Assembly: GCA_037142875.1 (NCBI GenBank)
Contig: JBAWZV010000006.1
Span: 48,430 to 112,429, forward strand
DNA from: PALSA-600 sp037142875
GTDB taxonomy: Bacteria > Actinomycetota > Thermoleophilia > Gaiellales > Gaiellaceae
Length of the DNA: 64,000 bases
Direction: 5' to 3'
The notes under the pieces are model-generated. The model saw only the letters and a program-made list of their open reading frames with translations. It searched no databases and was not told the DNA's origin. The position numbers and the translations under genes are program-made. Positions 42,435 to 50,881 of this stretch are shown piece by piece (within the stretch, counting starts at the first letter, position 1; the number at the start of each line of letters is the position of its first letter).

Positions 42435-43621
42435 TCGCGCCCGCGCGCAGCGTCGCCGCCGAGGTCGTCAGGCGCGTCTTCGAGGAGGGTGCGTACACCG
42501 ATCGCGCCTTCGCGACCGAGGCTGCGGCGCTCGACACGCGAGACCGGGGGCTCGCCCAGCGGATCGCCTACGGCACCGTCCAGCGTGTTCGCACGATCGA
42601 CCACGGCATCGAGACGATCGGGAAGCGGCCGCTGCGCAAGCTCGACCCGCCGGTCAGAGCAGCGCTGCGCATTGCCGCCTACGAGTTCGGCTGGAGTGAC
42701 ACCCCGGCGCACGCGATTGCCGACGACGCCGTCGAGCTTGTCCGCAAGGCAAAGCTCGAGAGGGCGGTTCCCTTCACAAACGCAGTCGCCCGGCGGCTAG
42801 CTCAGGGGTTTCGTGGAATGGTCGCCTCTCTGCCCGAGGGAGCGCTCAAGCACTCGTACCCCGACTGGATCGCGGAGGTATGGGAGCGGGACTGGGGGAC
42901 CGCCGAGTCGCTCGACCTGATGCGCGCCCAGAACGAGCCAGGCGAGCTCGCCGTGCGCTCCGTGGAGCCCGCGGGCGAGCCGACCGACATTCCAGGGGCG
43001 TGGCGGGTCGATCGGATCGACCGTGACGCGCTTGCAGCCGGCCAGATCTGGCCTCAGAGCCGCGGCTCGCAGCTTGCCGGGCTCGTCGTCGGCTCACAGG
43101 ACGGCGAGCGAGTCCTCGACGCGTGCGCCGCGCCGGGCGGGAAGGCGACGATGCTCCGTGGCGCGGTGACGGCCGTCGAGCTGCATCCGGGCCGGGCTCG
43201 CGAGCTCGAGGAGAACGCACGTCGGCTGGGCGCGACGAACGTGCGGGTCGTCAACGTCGACGTGCGTGAGCTCGCCGAGCGCGACTTCGACCGAGCACTT
43301 CTCGACGCGCCCTGTTCCGGGCTCGGGGTGCTCTCGCGTCGTCCCGACCTGCGCTGGCGCTCGAAGCCGCTCGCTGCCCTCCAGTTGGAGCTCCTCCGGG
43401 CCGTCGCGGAGAGGACCAGGCCTGGCGGGACGATCGTCTACTCGGTGTGCACGTTGAACGCCGACGAGAACGAGGCGGTCGTCGATGCCTCGGGTCTCAC
43501 CGTCGAGCCGCTCGGCGACGAGTGGCCGGGGTTCGTGCATCCCAAGCGGCCCGAGTTCCTACTCGCAACGCCCCACCGGCACCACACCTCGGGCTTCTTC
43601 ATCGCCCGGCTCCGGGTCTAG
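42431..43621 (+). CDS. rsmB: 16S rRNA m5C967 methyltransferase
   Basis: A 396-residue RNA cytosine-C5 methyltransferase. Residues 1-130 form the NusB-like RNA-binding domain (VAAEVVRRVFEEGAYTDRA). The catalytic part has the SAM loop VLDACAAPGGKATML, LLDAPCSGLGVLSRRPD with the releasing cysteine, and IVYSVCTLNADENE with the nucleophilic cysteine. It probably starts at TTG 42431 within the fmt stop. Its stop shares CTAG with the convergent gene. Confidence 0.92.
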   Translation: MIAPARSVAAEVVRRVFEEGAYTDRAFATEAAALDTRDRGLAQRIAYGTVQRVRTIDHGIETIGKRPLRKLDPPVRAALRIAAYEFGWSDTPAHAIADDAVELVRKAKLERAVPFTNAVARRLAQGFRGMVASLPEGALKHSYPDWIAEVWERDWGTAESLDLMRAQNEPGELAVRSVEPAGEPTDIPGAWRVDRIDRDALAAGQIWPQSRGSQLAGLVVGSQDGERVLDACAAPGGKATMLRGAVTAVELHPGRARELEENARRLGATNVRVVNVDVRELAERDFDRALLDAPCSGLGVLSRRPDLRWRSKPLAALQLELLRAVAERTRPGGTIVYSVCTLNADENEAVVDASGLTVEPLGDEWPGFVHPKRPEFLLATPHRHHTSGFFIARLRV

Positions 43622-44280
43622 ACGTCGACGTCGACGTCGACGATCGGTCGCTCGTCCTCGGGCCGACGCGTCGGGCTATTCCACGGCAGGAGCGTGACCT
43701 CGGCGCCGCAGACGCCGGGTGCAAGGAAGACCGACTCGTCGTCGTCGGCGCTCCACCACAGCGTGCAGCCCCAGCCGTCGTCGCGGCAGGCAAGCCACCC
43801 CTCGCCGCCTGCGTCGGCGATGCGCTGCAGCAGGGCGACCGGGTCATGGTCGGGAACGACGGTAACCTCGAACTCGTAGGCGTACGGCTCACCCCAGTGG
43901 CGCTCCGCTTCGGTTTCGACCGTCGCGGTGACCGCAAGCTCGAGCAACGTCCGCTCGACCTGATCGGCGGCCCGCGCGGCCTCGATGCCGTCGGTGATGT
44001 CGGTCACGAGGTGGAGAACGACCATGTCGCGGCGCTCGTCCGGAACCGGCAGCGTCGCGACCGGGCGTCGGGCACCGCTCTCGTCCTCGCACAGACCGGT
44101 CGGTTCGAGCGCGTCCTCGGCGCGGGTCACAAGCGCGTTTCGACCATTCCCGCTGGTGATCCGGACGAGCACGGCCCAGCTCGATCCGTCGTCGGTCGGG
44201 CCTTCGATGTCGTCCACGACACCCTCGACCGGTGAGTCTGAGAACACGACGATCTCACCTGGATGGAACCGAGGTCTCAT
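43618..44280 (-). CDS. Unknown protein, possibly two domains
   Basis: A 220-residue acidic protein I do not recognise. The first 55 residues look like a small beta-barrel (MRPRFHPGEIVVFSDSPVEGVVDDIEG...SWAVLVRI). The C-terminal part has FEVTVVPDHDPVALLQRIADAGGEGWLACRDDGWGCTLWW. The last residues DVDVDV are encoded by a hexanucleotide repeat. A longer open frame upstream is discarded, since family-like sequence starts at 44280. It is divergent from the rpe-like gene. Confidence 0.55.
   Translation of the reverse strand: MRPRFHPGEIVVFSDSPVEGVVDDIEGPTDDGSSWAVLVRITSGNGRNALVTRAEDALEPTGLCEDESGARRPVATLPVPDERRDMVVLHLVTDITDGIEAARAADQVERTLLELAVTATVETEAERHWGEPYAYEFEVTVVPDHDPVALLQRIADAGGEGWLACRDDGWGCTLWWSADDDESVFLAPGVCGAEVTLLPWNSPTRRPEDERPIVDVDVDV
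43621..43642. repeat. Short (GACGTC)n tandem repeat
   Basis: GACGTC occurs three times plus GACG, encoding the C-terminal Asp-Val repeat of the minus-strand gene. Confidence 0.7.
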
Positions 44281-44287
44281 CGTGGGC

Positions 44288-44293
44288 AGACTA
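44288..44293 (-). promoter_or_regulatory. Predicted -10 element, leaderless start
   Basis: TAGTCT on the minus strand ends 7 nt before the ATG at 44280. Confidence 0.4.
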
Positions 44294-44310
44294 ATGACCT
44301 GAGGGGCGCC

Positions 44311-44316
44311 TAAGAT
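44311..44316 (+). promoter_or_regulatory. Predicted -10 element, leaderless start
   Basis: TAAGAT ends 8 nt before the ATG at 44325. Confidence 0.4.
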
Positions 44317-44324
44317 CGTCTCCG

Positions 44325-44915
44325 ATGGCGTGGCACGACTGGATCCGCACGGTCGAGATCGAACCGGCTCTGGCCCGGGCTGATCCGAGGGCGCGCGAGG
44401 TGCAGGTCGAGGCGCTCCTCCGTACCGGCTGCCGGGTCTTCCACCTGGACGCGTCAGATGCCACGCCCGTCTGGGCCCTGGCGCCGCTCCTGCAGCGCTA
44501 TGGCGGGGTTCTTGACGTTCATCTCCACGCCGTTGATCCGGTGGCACGGTTCGGCGAGCTCGCCGCGGCAGGTGCCCAGAGTGTCACGGTCGACCTCGGA
44601 CTTGTGCCCGACGCGGCCGACGCTGTCGATGCCGCCCATCGAAACGGACTCCAGGCGGGGATCGCGCTGCGCCCTGGCGATCCCCCGTCGTCGGCGGCAG
44701 CGGCCGACATCGTCGTCGTCGACGCGCTCGACGTACGTCGGGTCGCAGCCGGGCTCCCGCTCGGCACCCGGATTCAGGCCGAGGGCGACGTGGACCACGA
44801 CAACGTCGCCGATCTCTACGCAGCGGGGGCGACCCTGCTCGTCGTCGGCGAGCCCATCTTCTCGCGGGAGGATCTGCCGCGCGCCTACCGGCGGCTCGTC
44901 CAGGCGCTCGCATGA
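44325..44915 (+). CDS. Degenerate ribulose-phosphate 3-epimerase-like protein
   Basis: A 196-residue TIM-barrel protein in the place where actinobacteria often carry rpe, between rsmB and ribD. Three metal ligands of Rpe seem kept: His40 and Asp42 (FHLDAS) and His66 (DVHLH). But the fourth, normally Asp in VDGGV, is Glu153 (QAEGDV), and the catalytic SVNPGFGGQ loop is replaced by VVVDALDVRR. Epimerase activity is therefore doubtful; it may have taken another role. It overlaps ribD by 4 nt. Confidence 0.7.
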   Translation: MAWHDWIRTVEIEPALARADPRAREVQVEALLRTGCRVFHLDASDATPVWALAPLLQRYGGVLDVHLHAVDPVARFGELAAAGAQSVTVDLGLVPDAADAVDAAHRNGLQAGIALRPGDPPSSAAAADIVVVDALDVRRVAAGLPLGTRIQAEGDVDHDNVADLYAAGATLLVVGEPIFSREDLPRAYRRLVQALA

Positions 44916-45850
44916 CGCTCAGCAGGGCGATCGCACTCGCAGCCGAGGCCGCCGAGCGCGCGTATCCGAAGCCCACGGTCGGCGCCGTTGTCGTGCGCGA
45001 CGGAGTGATCGTGGGGGAGGGAGTGACCGAGCCGGGCGGCCGCCATGCCGAGACGGTCGCGCTCGACGCCGCCGGCGATCGAGCGGCGGGAGCGACGATG
45101 TACGTCACGCTCGAGCCGTGCGCGCACTGGGGAACGACCCCGCCGTGTACCGAGCGGATCATCACAGAGGGCGTTGCTCGGGTCGTTGTCGGGTCTCGCG
45201 ACCCGAATCCCGAGGCTGCCGGCGGGATCGAGAAGCTCATCGCGGCGGGGATCGACGTCGAGCTCGCCGACTGGCCGGAGGCGCGACGCCAGAACGAGGC
45301 GTGGCGAACATGGGTCGCGCGCGGCAGGCCGTTCGTCACGCTGAAGATCGCTCTGACACTCGACGGTCGCGTGGCGGTGCCGGGGCGTCGCTGGATCTCG
45401 GGCGAGGAGAGCAGGCTGCTCGTACACGAGCAGCGCGCCGCCTCGGACGCAGTCGCTGTCGGGATGGGCACCGTGCACGCCGACAGCCCGCGGCTCGATG
45501 CCCGCGGCGTACCGACCCCGAAGGGGCAGCCGCGGCGGCTCGTCTTCGGCCGAGGGCCGCTCCCCGAGGGCTGCGACCTCGAGCTCCTGGCGGGGCCACT
45601 CGCGCAGGAGCTCACTGCGCTCGCGGGCCAGGGCGTCCAGTCGCTGCTGCTCGAAGGGGGGCCGACGCTCGCCACGGCGTTCCTCGAAGCAGGCCTCGTC
45701 GACAAGCTCCTCATCTTCGTCGCGCCGGTCATCGCGGGCGACGGGCCGACGTTCACGCCGCGGCTAGGATCGGCGGCGGCACTGACCCACCTGGCCGCGC
45801 GTCCGGTCGGTGACGACGTTCTCCTCGAGGCCTATGTCCACGCACCCTGA
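44912..45850 (+). CDS. ribD: Bifunctional riboflavin deaminase/reductase
   Basis: Second and third steps of riboflavin synthesis. Residues 1-140 are the zinc-dependent pyrimidine deaminase: HAET (zinc histidine and catalytic glutamate) and EPCAHWGTTPPCTERI (two zinc cysteines). The rest is the NADPH reductase (RPFVTLKIALTLDGRVA, DAVAVGMGTVHADSPRL, LLLEGGPTLATAFLEAGLVD). 312 residues, a little short. It overlaps both neighbours. No FMN riboswitch is possible in front of it. Confidence 0.95.
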   Translation: MTLSRAIALAAEAAERAYPKPTVGAVVVRDGVIVGEGVTEPGGRHAETVALDAAGDRAAGATMYVTLEPCAHWGTTPPCTERIITEGVARVVVGSRDPNPEAAGGIEKLIAAGIDVELADWPEARRQNEAWRTWVARGRPFVTLKIALTLDGRVAVPGRRWISGEESRLLVHEQRAASDAVAVGMGTVHADSPRLDARGVPTPKGQPRRLVFGRGPLPEGCDLELLAGPLAQELTALAGQGVQSLLLEGGPTLATAFLEAGLVDKLLIFVAPVIAGDGPTFTPRLGSAAALTHLAARPVGDDVLLEAYVHAP

Positions 45851-46088
45851 GTTCCAGCGCACCGACGATGAGATCGTCACGCTCCTCTCGAACTGGCTGA
45901 TGCAGAACATCGGCAACGACGAGCTGCGCAAGCGCGTCGAGGAGATCGGTACGGCGGAGCTGGCGCCGGCGCAGCGGGACGCGGTCCACGAGCTCCTCGC
46001 CACGCTCGGCGGCGCCTTTCCCGGCGAGCGTGGTGGCCTCGAGATGATCGTCCGCGAGACGATCGAAGCGCTCGCCTACGGCGAGTAG
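45834..46088 (+). CDS. Small acidic protein of unknown function
   Basis: An 84-residue helical protein starting inside the end of ribD (17-nt overlap): FQRTDDEIVTLLSNWLMQNIGNDELRKRVEEIG, then AQRDAVHELLATLGGAFPGERGGLEMIVRETIEALAYGE. It is not a known riboflavin enzyme. The overlap with ribD and position before ribE suggest co-expression. Confidence 0.6.
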   Translation: MSTHPEFQRTDDEIVTLLSNWLMQNIGNDELRKRVEEIGTAELAPAQRDAVHELLATLGGAFPGERGGLEMIVRETIEALAYGE

Positions 46089-46112
46089 CGAGGGCCGCGA
46101 ACAGTCGCTCGG

Positions 46113-46118
46113 TAGCCT
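46113..46118 (+). promoter_or_regulatory. Predicted -10 element of ribE, leaderless start
   Basis: TAGCCT ends 7 nt before the ATG at 46126. Confidence 0.45.
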
Positions 46119-46125
46119 TGGCTGC

Positions 46126-46716
46126 ATGTTCACCGGAATCGTGCGAGAGGTCGGCCATGTCGTGGGACTCGTCGGCGCGAACGACGGGATGCGGATCGAG
46201 GTCGAGGCGCCCGAGACGGCACCACTGACCGCGCTCGGCGACTCGGTCTCGATCAACGGGTGCTGCCTCACGGTGGTCGCGGTCGGCGCCGGACGCTTCG
46301 CGTTCGAGGCCGTGCCCGAGACGCTCGCGAAGACGTCGCTTGACCGACTCGCTGCCGGGAGCCGCGTCAACGTCGAGCCGGCACTTCGTGCAGGCGAGCC
46401 ACTCGGAGGCCACTACGTGCAAGGTCACGTCGACGGTATTGGGAGCGTCCGGTCGGTCGTTCCGGAAGGGGATGGCCGTCGACTGACAGTCGATGCGCCC
46501 GACGAGATTCTTCGCTACGTCGTCTCCAAGGGGTCGATCGCCGTCGAAGGGACGAGCCTGACGGTCGCTGCTGTCGACGAGTCCGGGTTCGCGCTCGCCC
46601 TGATTCCGCACACGATCTCGGCGACGACGCTCGGTGATCTGAAGGCGGGCGACACCGTGAACCTGGAAGCCGACGTGCTGGCCAAGTACGTTGAGCGGCT
46701 GCTCCCCGGTCGGTAG
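46126..46716 (+). CDS. ribE: Riboflavin synthase, alpha chain
   Basis: Last step of riboflavin synthesis, dismutating two lumazines. 196 residues in two similar lumazine-binding halves: MFTGIVREVGHVVGL...SVSINGCCLTVVAV and PLGGHYVQGHVDGIGSV...KGSIAVEGTSLTVAAVDESG. The MFTGIV start and the GHYVQGHVDG motif are diagnostic. Own predicted promoter despite lying inside the rib cluster. Confidence 0.96.
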   Translation: MFTGIVREVGHVVGLVGANDGMRIEVEAPETAPLTALGDSVSINGCCLTVVAVGAGRFAFEAVPETLAKTSLDRLAAGSRVNVEPALRAGEPLGGHYVQGHVDGIGSVRSVVPEGDGRRLTVDAPDEILRYVVSKGSIAVEGTSLTVAAVDESGFALALIPHTISATTLGDLKAGDTVNLEADVLAKYVERLLPGR

Positions 46717-46717
46717 C

Positions 46718-46723
46718 TAGCCT
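46718..46723 (+). promoter_or_regulatory. Predicted -10 element of ribBA, leaderless start
   Basis: TAGCCT ends 6 nt before the ATG at 46730; it overlaps the end of ribE. Confidence 0.45.
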
Positions 46724-46729
46724 TCACGG

Positions 46730-47983
46730 ATGGTCACCGCCGCACCGTTCGTCACCGTTGAGGCGGCGATCGAGGAGATCCGTCAGGGTCGGTTCGTTGT
46801 CGTCGTGGACGATCCCGGCCGCGAGAACGAGGGCGACCTCGTCATCGCAGCGCAGTTCGCGACGCCCGAGACCATCAACTTCATGGCGACCCATGCGCGT
46901 GGGCTGATCTGCCTCTGTCTCACCGAGGAGCGCGCCGATGAGCTCGGCCTGCGCCCCATGACTGACCGCAACGAGGCTCCGCTCGGAACGGCCTTCACCG
47001 TCTCGATCGAGGCACGAGAGGGCGTCACGACGGGCATCTCCGCGGCGGATCGAAGCCACACGATCGAGGTGGCGATCGCACCGAATGCGAAGGCTCGTGA
47101 CCTCGTCCAGCCTGGGCATATCTTCCCGCTGCGCGCCAGGCCGGGCGGTGTTCTCGAGCGGATCGGCCAGACCGAGGCCGCAGTCGACCTTGCACGTCTC
47201 GCAGGACTCAACCCGTCCGGCGTGATCTGCGAGATCATGAATGAGGACGGCACGATGGCGCGCGTCCCGGACCTCGTGCCCTATTGCGAGCATCACGGAC
47301 TGACGATGATCACCGTCGCCGACATCGTCGAGTACCGCCGACGGCACGAGAAGCTCGTCGAGCGGCGCGTCTCGGTTCGCCTCCCGACCGACTACGGCGA
47401 GTTCAACCTCATCGCCTTCCGCGAGACGCTGACCGGGAAGGTCCACGTCGCCCTCGTCCGAGGGGACGTCGACGGCGCCGAGAACGTGCTCGTTCGCGTG
47501 CACTCCGAGTGCCTCACCGGCGACGTCTTCCACTCGCTCCTCTGCGACTGCGGTGAGCAGCGTGAGCAGGCACTTGCACAGATCGCGCGCGAGGGCTGCG
47601 GCGTCTTCCTCTACATGGCGCAGGAGGGACGCGGCATCGGGCTGATCAACAAGCTTCGAACGTATGAGCTGCAGGCGCAGGGCCTCGACACCGTCGAGGC
47701 CAACGTGGCCCTCGGCTTCCCCGCCGATGCCCGCGACTACGGAATCGGCAACCAGATCCTGGCAGATCTCGGGCTGACCACGATTCGGATCCTCACGAAC
47801 AACCCGAAGAAGCTGACCGGGATCGACGGGTTCGGCCTCAAGGTCGTGGAGCAGGTGCCGATCGAGGTCGCGCCGAACGACGAGAACCGGCGCTACCTCT
47901 CGGTCAAGCGGGATAAGCTCGGACACAGGCTTCACCACCAAGACCTCCGCAACCCCGATCTGGAGACCGAGACCGAGACATGA
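46730..47983 (+). CDS. ribBA: Bifunctional 3,4-dihydroxy-2-butanone 4-phosphate synthase / GTP cyclohydrolase II
   Basis: Supplies both precursors of riboflavin. Residues 1-205 are RibB: DDPGRENEGDLVIAAQFATPE (metal and ribulose-phosphate binding), REGVTTGISAADRSHTI and PYCEHHGLTMI. Residues 206-417 are RibA: VRVHSECLTGDVFHSLLCDCGEQ with the three zinc cysteines, QEGRGIGLINKLRTYELQ and DYGIGNQILADLG. Both active sites look intact. Overlaps ribH by 4 nt. Confidence 0.97.
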   Translation: MVTAAPFVTVEAAIEEIRQGRFVVVVDDPGRENEGDLVIAAQFATPETINFMATHARGLICLCLTEERADELGLRPMTDRNEAPLGTAFTVSIEAREGVTTGISAADRSHTIEVAIAPNAKARDLVQPGHIFPLRARPGGVLERIGQTEAAVDLARLAGLNPSGVICEIMNEDGTMARVPDLVPYCEHHGLTMITVADIVEYRRRHEKLVERRVSVRLPTDYGEFNLIAFRETLTGKVHVALVRGDVDGAENVLVRVHSECLTGDVFHSLLCDCGEQREQALAQIAREGCGVFLYMAQEGRGIGLINKLRTYELQAQGLDTVEANVALGFPADARDYGIGNQILADLGLTTIRILTNNPKKLTGIDGFGLKVVEQVPIEVAPNDENRRYLSVKRDKLGHRLHHQDLRNPDLETETET

Positions 47984-48708
47984 GCAACGAATGGGATGAT
48001 CACGACCGCGACGATCTGGACGAGCTCGCTCCGCTCGGTGAGCGCGAGCCCGCTGACGCCGAAGAGGTCGACCTCCCCATCACCGCAACCGCGCTTCCTC
48101 TGGCCTTCGAGACGCCCAGCGAGACGAGCGATCCGTTTGCAGAGTGGCCGGAGCCGAAGAGCGGGCTCGTGATTGAGGACACGCCGGACGAGGGCGTGAG
48201 TGTCGAGCACGTGAGTGGCGAGATCGACGTGCCCGATGGCTACACCGTCCTCGAAGGGACACCGACGGGGCATCGCCGTACGGTCGCGGTCGTCGTGTCA
48301 CGCTTCAACGGTGGTCTCACCAACCGCCTTCTCGCTTGCGCTATCAAGACGCTCGAGGATGCTGGCGTCTCGCCGGACTCGGTCACCGTCGTGCCCGTGC
48401 CGGGCGCGTTCGAGCTACCGCTCGCTGCGATGGCGCTCGCCAAGACACGCCGGTACGCGTGCGTCGTCGCGCTTGGCGCGATCGTCCGTGGCGAGACCGC
48501 GCACTTCGACTACGTCGCCAGCGAGGCCGCGTCGGGCCTGCAGCTCGCCGGTATCGAGACGGGTGTCCCGGTCGCCTTCGGCGTCCTCACTGTCGACACG
48601 GTCGAGCAGGCCGAAGCACGCATCGGTCGTGCCGCCGACGCTGTTCGAACGGCGCTCGAGATGGCTGACCTGTTCGCCCAGATGCGGGCCTCCGCCCGCG
48701 AGTCGTAG
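47980..48708 (+). CDS. ribH: Lumazine synthase with a long acidic N-terminal extension
   Basis: Makes 6,7-dimethyl-8-ribityllumazine, usually as a 60-mer shell or pentamer. The core from about residue 88 has SRFN (107-110), VPGAFELP (140-147) and GETAHFDYV with His175. The total of 242 residues is some 80-90 more than normal: the first 87 residues are acidic and apparently disordered (DDHDRDDLDELAPLGEREP..., PFAEWPEPKSGLVIEDTPDEG). The tail would sit at the N-terminus, which in known capsids lies near the shell surface. Confidence 0.94.
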   Translation: MSNEWDDHDRDDLDELAPLGEREPADAEEVDLPITATALPLAFETPSETSDPFAEWPEPKSGLVIEDTPDEGVSVEHVSGEIDVPDGYTVLEGTPTGHRRTVAVVVSRFNGGLTNRLLACAIKTLEDAGVSPDSVTVVPVPGAFELPLAAMALAKTRRYACVVALGAIVRGETAHFDYVASEAASGLQLAGIETGVPVAFGVLTVDTVEQAEARIGRAADAVRTALEMADLFAQMRASARES

Positions 48709-48716
48709 AGACCCGC

Positions 48717-48722
48717 TAGACT
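48717..48722 (+). promoter_or_regulatory. Predicted -10 element of rpmB, leaderless start
   Basis: TAGACT ends 9 nt before the ATG at 48732. Confidence 0.5.
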
Positions 48723-48731
48723 CCTTCGTCG

Positions 48732-48923
48732 ATGTCCAAGATCTGCACAGTCTGTGGCAAGAAGCCCTCGTTCGGGAACAACCGGTCACACTCGATGGTT
48801 GCGACCCGTCGGCGTTTTGAGCCAAACCTCCAGCGTGTTCGCATGCTGTTGAATGGCGTCGCAACGCGCGCCTACGTCTGCACCCGGTGCCTCAAGGCCG
48901 GCAAGGTGCAGAAGGCCGTCTGA
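48732..48923 (+). CDS. rpmB: 50S ribosomal protein L28 (zinc form)
   Basis: A 63-residue ribosomal protein: SKICTVCGKKPSFGNNRSHS...RRRFEPNLQRVR. Cys5, Cys8, Cys50 and Cys53 form a zinc ribbon, so this is the C+ form that can be replaced by a cysteine-free paralogue under zinc limitation in other actinobacteria. Confidence 0.96.
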   Translation: MSKICTVCGKKPSFGNNRSHSMVATRRRFEPNLQRVRMLLNGVATRAYVCTRCLKAGKVQKAV

Positions 48924-48951
48924 CCCGGGTTTCGGTCGCGACGGAGGACGC

Positions 48952-50487
48952 GTGAGACATCGCGTGCTCGAACTGGCACGAGGGGCGCTCGCGGCGATCG
49001 AGGCGCACCGCGGTCGGATCGACGATCTCAACGTCTATCCCGTACCGGACGGTGACACCGGGACGAACCTCACGCTGACGGTGCAAGCCATCGTCGTGGC
49101 GCTCGAGTCCGGGCGCAGCGACGACAGGGCCGGCATCGCCCAGGAGGTCACGAGAGCGGCCCTGATGGGCGCCCGGGGCAACTCCGGCGTGATCCTCTCC
49201 CAGATCGTTCGTGGCGCCGCAGAGGCGTTCACGGTCTCCAATGACCTTGGCCCGGCGCTCCGCCGCGCAAGCGACGTGGCCTACGGGGCGGTACCGACGC
49301 CGGTCGAGGGGACGATCCTGACCGCGATCCGGGAGCTTGCCGAGGAGGCCGAGTCCGGCGGTGACCTCGCTGCGGTGCTGCGGCGTGGCGATGACTGCGT
49401 CGTGCGCACCCAGGCGCTTCTGCCCGCACTCACGGCGGCCGGCGTCGTCGATGCGGGTGCGGCAGGGCTCGTCGAGATCGTGCGGGGCATCGCTGCCGCG
49501 ATCAGCGGTGAGGCGCTTCCGGCCCCCGACCCGGGAGCGCGCGTGGCGCTGACGACCGACGCGATCCACCTCGAGCCGTCTCGCTACCGCTACTGCACCG
49601 TCTTCGTGGTCGAGGGCGAGGAGCTGGATGCGCCGATCCTTGAGTCGGAGCTCGCGGCGTTCGGCGACTCGCTTCTCGTCGTTGGCGATCCGGCCGCGCT
49701 CAAGGTGCACGTCCACACCGACGATCCCGGGCGGGCGCTCTCGCTTGGAACCGCCCGCGGCACGATCGCCGGAATCGAGATTGCAAACATGCACGCCCAG
49801 ACGGCGCAGCGCGAGGAGCGGCTCTCCCATCCGCCCGTGGAAGCGTGCGCGGTTGTCGCTGTCGTCGCAGGAGACGGGAACCGTGCGCTCTTCGAGAGCC
49901 TCGGCGCGACGGTCGTCGACGGCGGTGCGACGATGAACCCTTCGACGGCAGAGATCCTGGCGGCGATCGACGCGGCCGACGGTGCCGAGGTGATCGTGCT
50001 GCCAAACAGCGGCAACGTGATCATGGCGGCCGAGGCGGCAGCGGGTAGCGCCGCGCGGCCGACCCGTGTGTTGCCGACGACGACACTGCAGGCAGGACTC
50101 GCAGCCCTTGTCGCGTTTACGCCGTCACGCGCAGCGGATGCGAACGCCGCGGAGATGGCCGGAGCTGCGTCGGAGATTGTGACCGGTGCCGTCACGCGCG
50201 CGTCGCGCGACGTCGAGAGCGACGGCGTCACGATCCGCACCGGTGAGTGGCTCGGGCTGGTCGAGCGCAGGCCTGTCGCTGGCGGGAGCTCGTTTGACGA
50301 GGTGACGCGCGTTGTGCTCGCCCGTTTGCTTGATGAGCCGCGCGGCGTTCTGACGTTCCTGACGGGCGCGGAGCCGCAGCCGCTCGACACGATCCTGGTC
50401 GAACTCGCCGAGACGCACCCCGCGGTCGAGTGCGATGTGCACGACGGCGGCCAGCCTCACTACACGCTCCTGCTCTCGGCGGAATAA
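48952..50487 (+). CDS. fakA: Fatty acid kinase FakA-like protein (DAK2 domain)
   Basis: A 511-residue protein that, by family, phosphorylates fatty acids bound to DegV/FakB proteins, feeding them to phospholipid synthesis. The N-terminal DhaL-like ATPase domain has NVYPVPDGDTGTNLTLTVQ (magnesium-binding aspartates) and MGARGNSGVILSQIVRG. The middle and C-terminal domains (VVGDPAALKVHVHTDDPGRALSLG, VIVLPNSGNVIMAAEAAA) are as in FakA. GGAGGA lies 3 nt before the GTG. A receiver and a DegV-like gene follow directly, completing the system. Confidence 0.88.
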   Translation: MRHRVLELARGALAAIEAHRGRIDDLNVYPVPDGDTGTNLTLTVQAIVVALESGRSDDRAGIAQEVTRAALMGARGNSGVILSQIVRGAAEAFTVSNDLGPALRRASDVAYGAVPTPVEGTILTAIRELAEEAESGGDLAAVLRRGDDCVVRTQALLPALTAAGVVDAGAAGLVEIVRGIAAAISGEALPAPDPGARVALTTDAIHLEPSRYRYCTVFVVEGEELDAPILESELAAFGDSLLVVGDPAALKVHVHTDDPGRALSLGTARGTIAGIEIANMHAQTAQREERLSHPPVEACAVVAVVAGDGNRALFESLGATVVDGGATMNPSTAEILAAIDAADGAEVIVLPNSGNVIMAAEAAAGSAARPTRVLPTTTLQAGLAALVAFTPSRAADANAAEMAGAASEIVTGAVTRASRDVESDGVTIRTGEWLGLVERRPVAGGSSFDEVTRVVLARLLDEPRGVLTFLTGAEPQPLDTILVELAETHPAVECDVHDGGQPHYTLLLSAE

Positions 50488-50497
50488 CCTGACGCTC

Positions 50498-50881
50498 GTG
50501 GGCGGGGTCAGCGTGGTGATCGTCGAGGACAACCGGGTGTTCCGCGAGACGCTCGAGCTGATGCTTGGCTTGCGCCGCGAGATCACCGTGGTCGGGTCGG
50601 TCGACGGTGGCCTCGCGGCCGTCCAGGTCTGCGCGGAGCTGCAGCCGGACGTCGTGCTGATCGACTACCGGATGCCGGGGATGGACGGCGCCGAGGCGAC
50701 GCGCGAGGTCCTGCTCGCCTCGCCGCGCTCGAGCGTCGTCTGTCTGACAGCATCGATCTCCCATGCCGAGGTGAGCCACGTCCTCGCTGCGGGCGCAGTC
50801 GCCTGCCTGACCAAGGACAGGGATCTCGACTCGATCGTCAACGCCATCCACGCTGCTGCCGCAAGGCCGTCACTCGCATGA
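50498..50881 (+). CDS. Stand-alone response-regulator receiver domain
   Basis: A 127-residue CheY-like receiver with no output domain. Phosphorylation site Asp56 (VVLIDYRMPGMDG), acidic pair Glu10/Asp11 (VEDNRVFRET), Thr84 and Lys106 are all in place, so it should accept phosphate. It lies 10 nt after fakA and overlaps the degV start (ATGA), so the three genes form a unit. No histidine kinase is nearby. It may tune fatty acid phosphorylation, but that is inference from position only. Confidence 0.85.
   Translation: MGGVSVVIVEDNRVFRETLELMLGLRREITVVGSVDGGLAAVQVCAELQPDVVLIDYRMPGMDGAEATREVLLASPRSSVVCLTASISHAEVSHVLAAGAVACLTKDRDLDSIVNAIHAAAARPSLA

Noticed and set aside
44281..46125. FMN riboswitch before the riboflavin genes
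   Set aside because: ribD overlaps the preceding gene and the gaps before ribE and ribBA are under 40 nt; no conserved FMN aptamer pieces seen.
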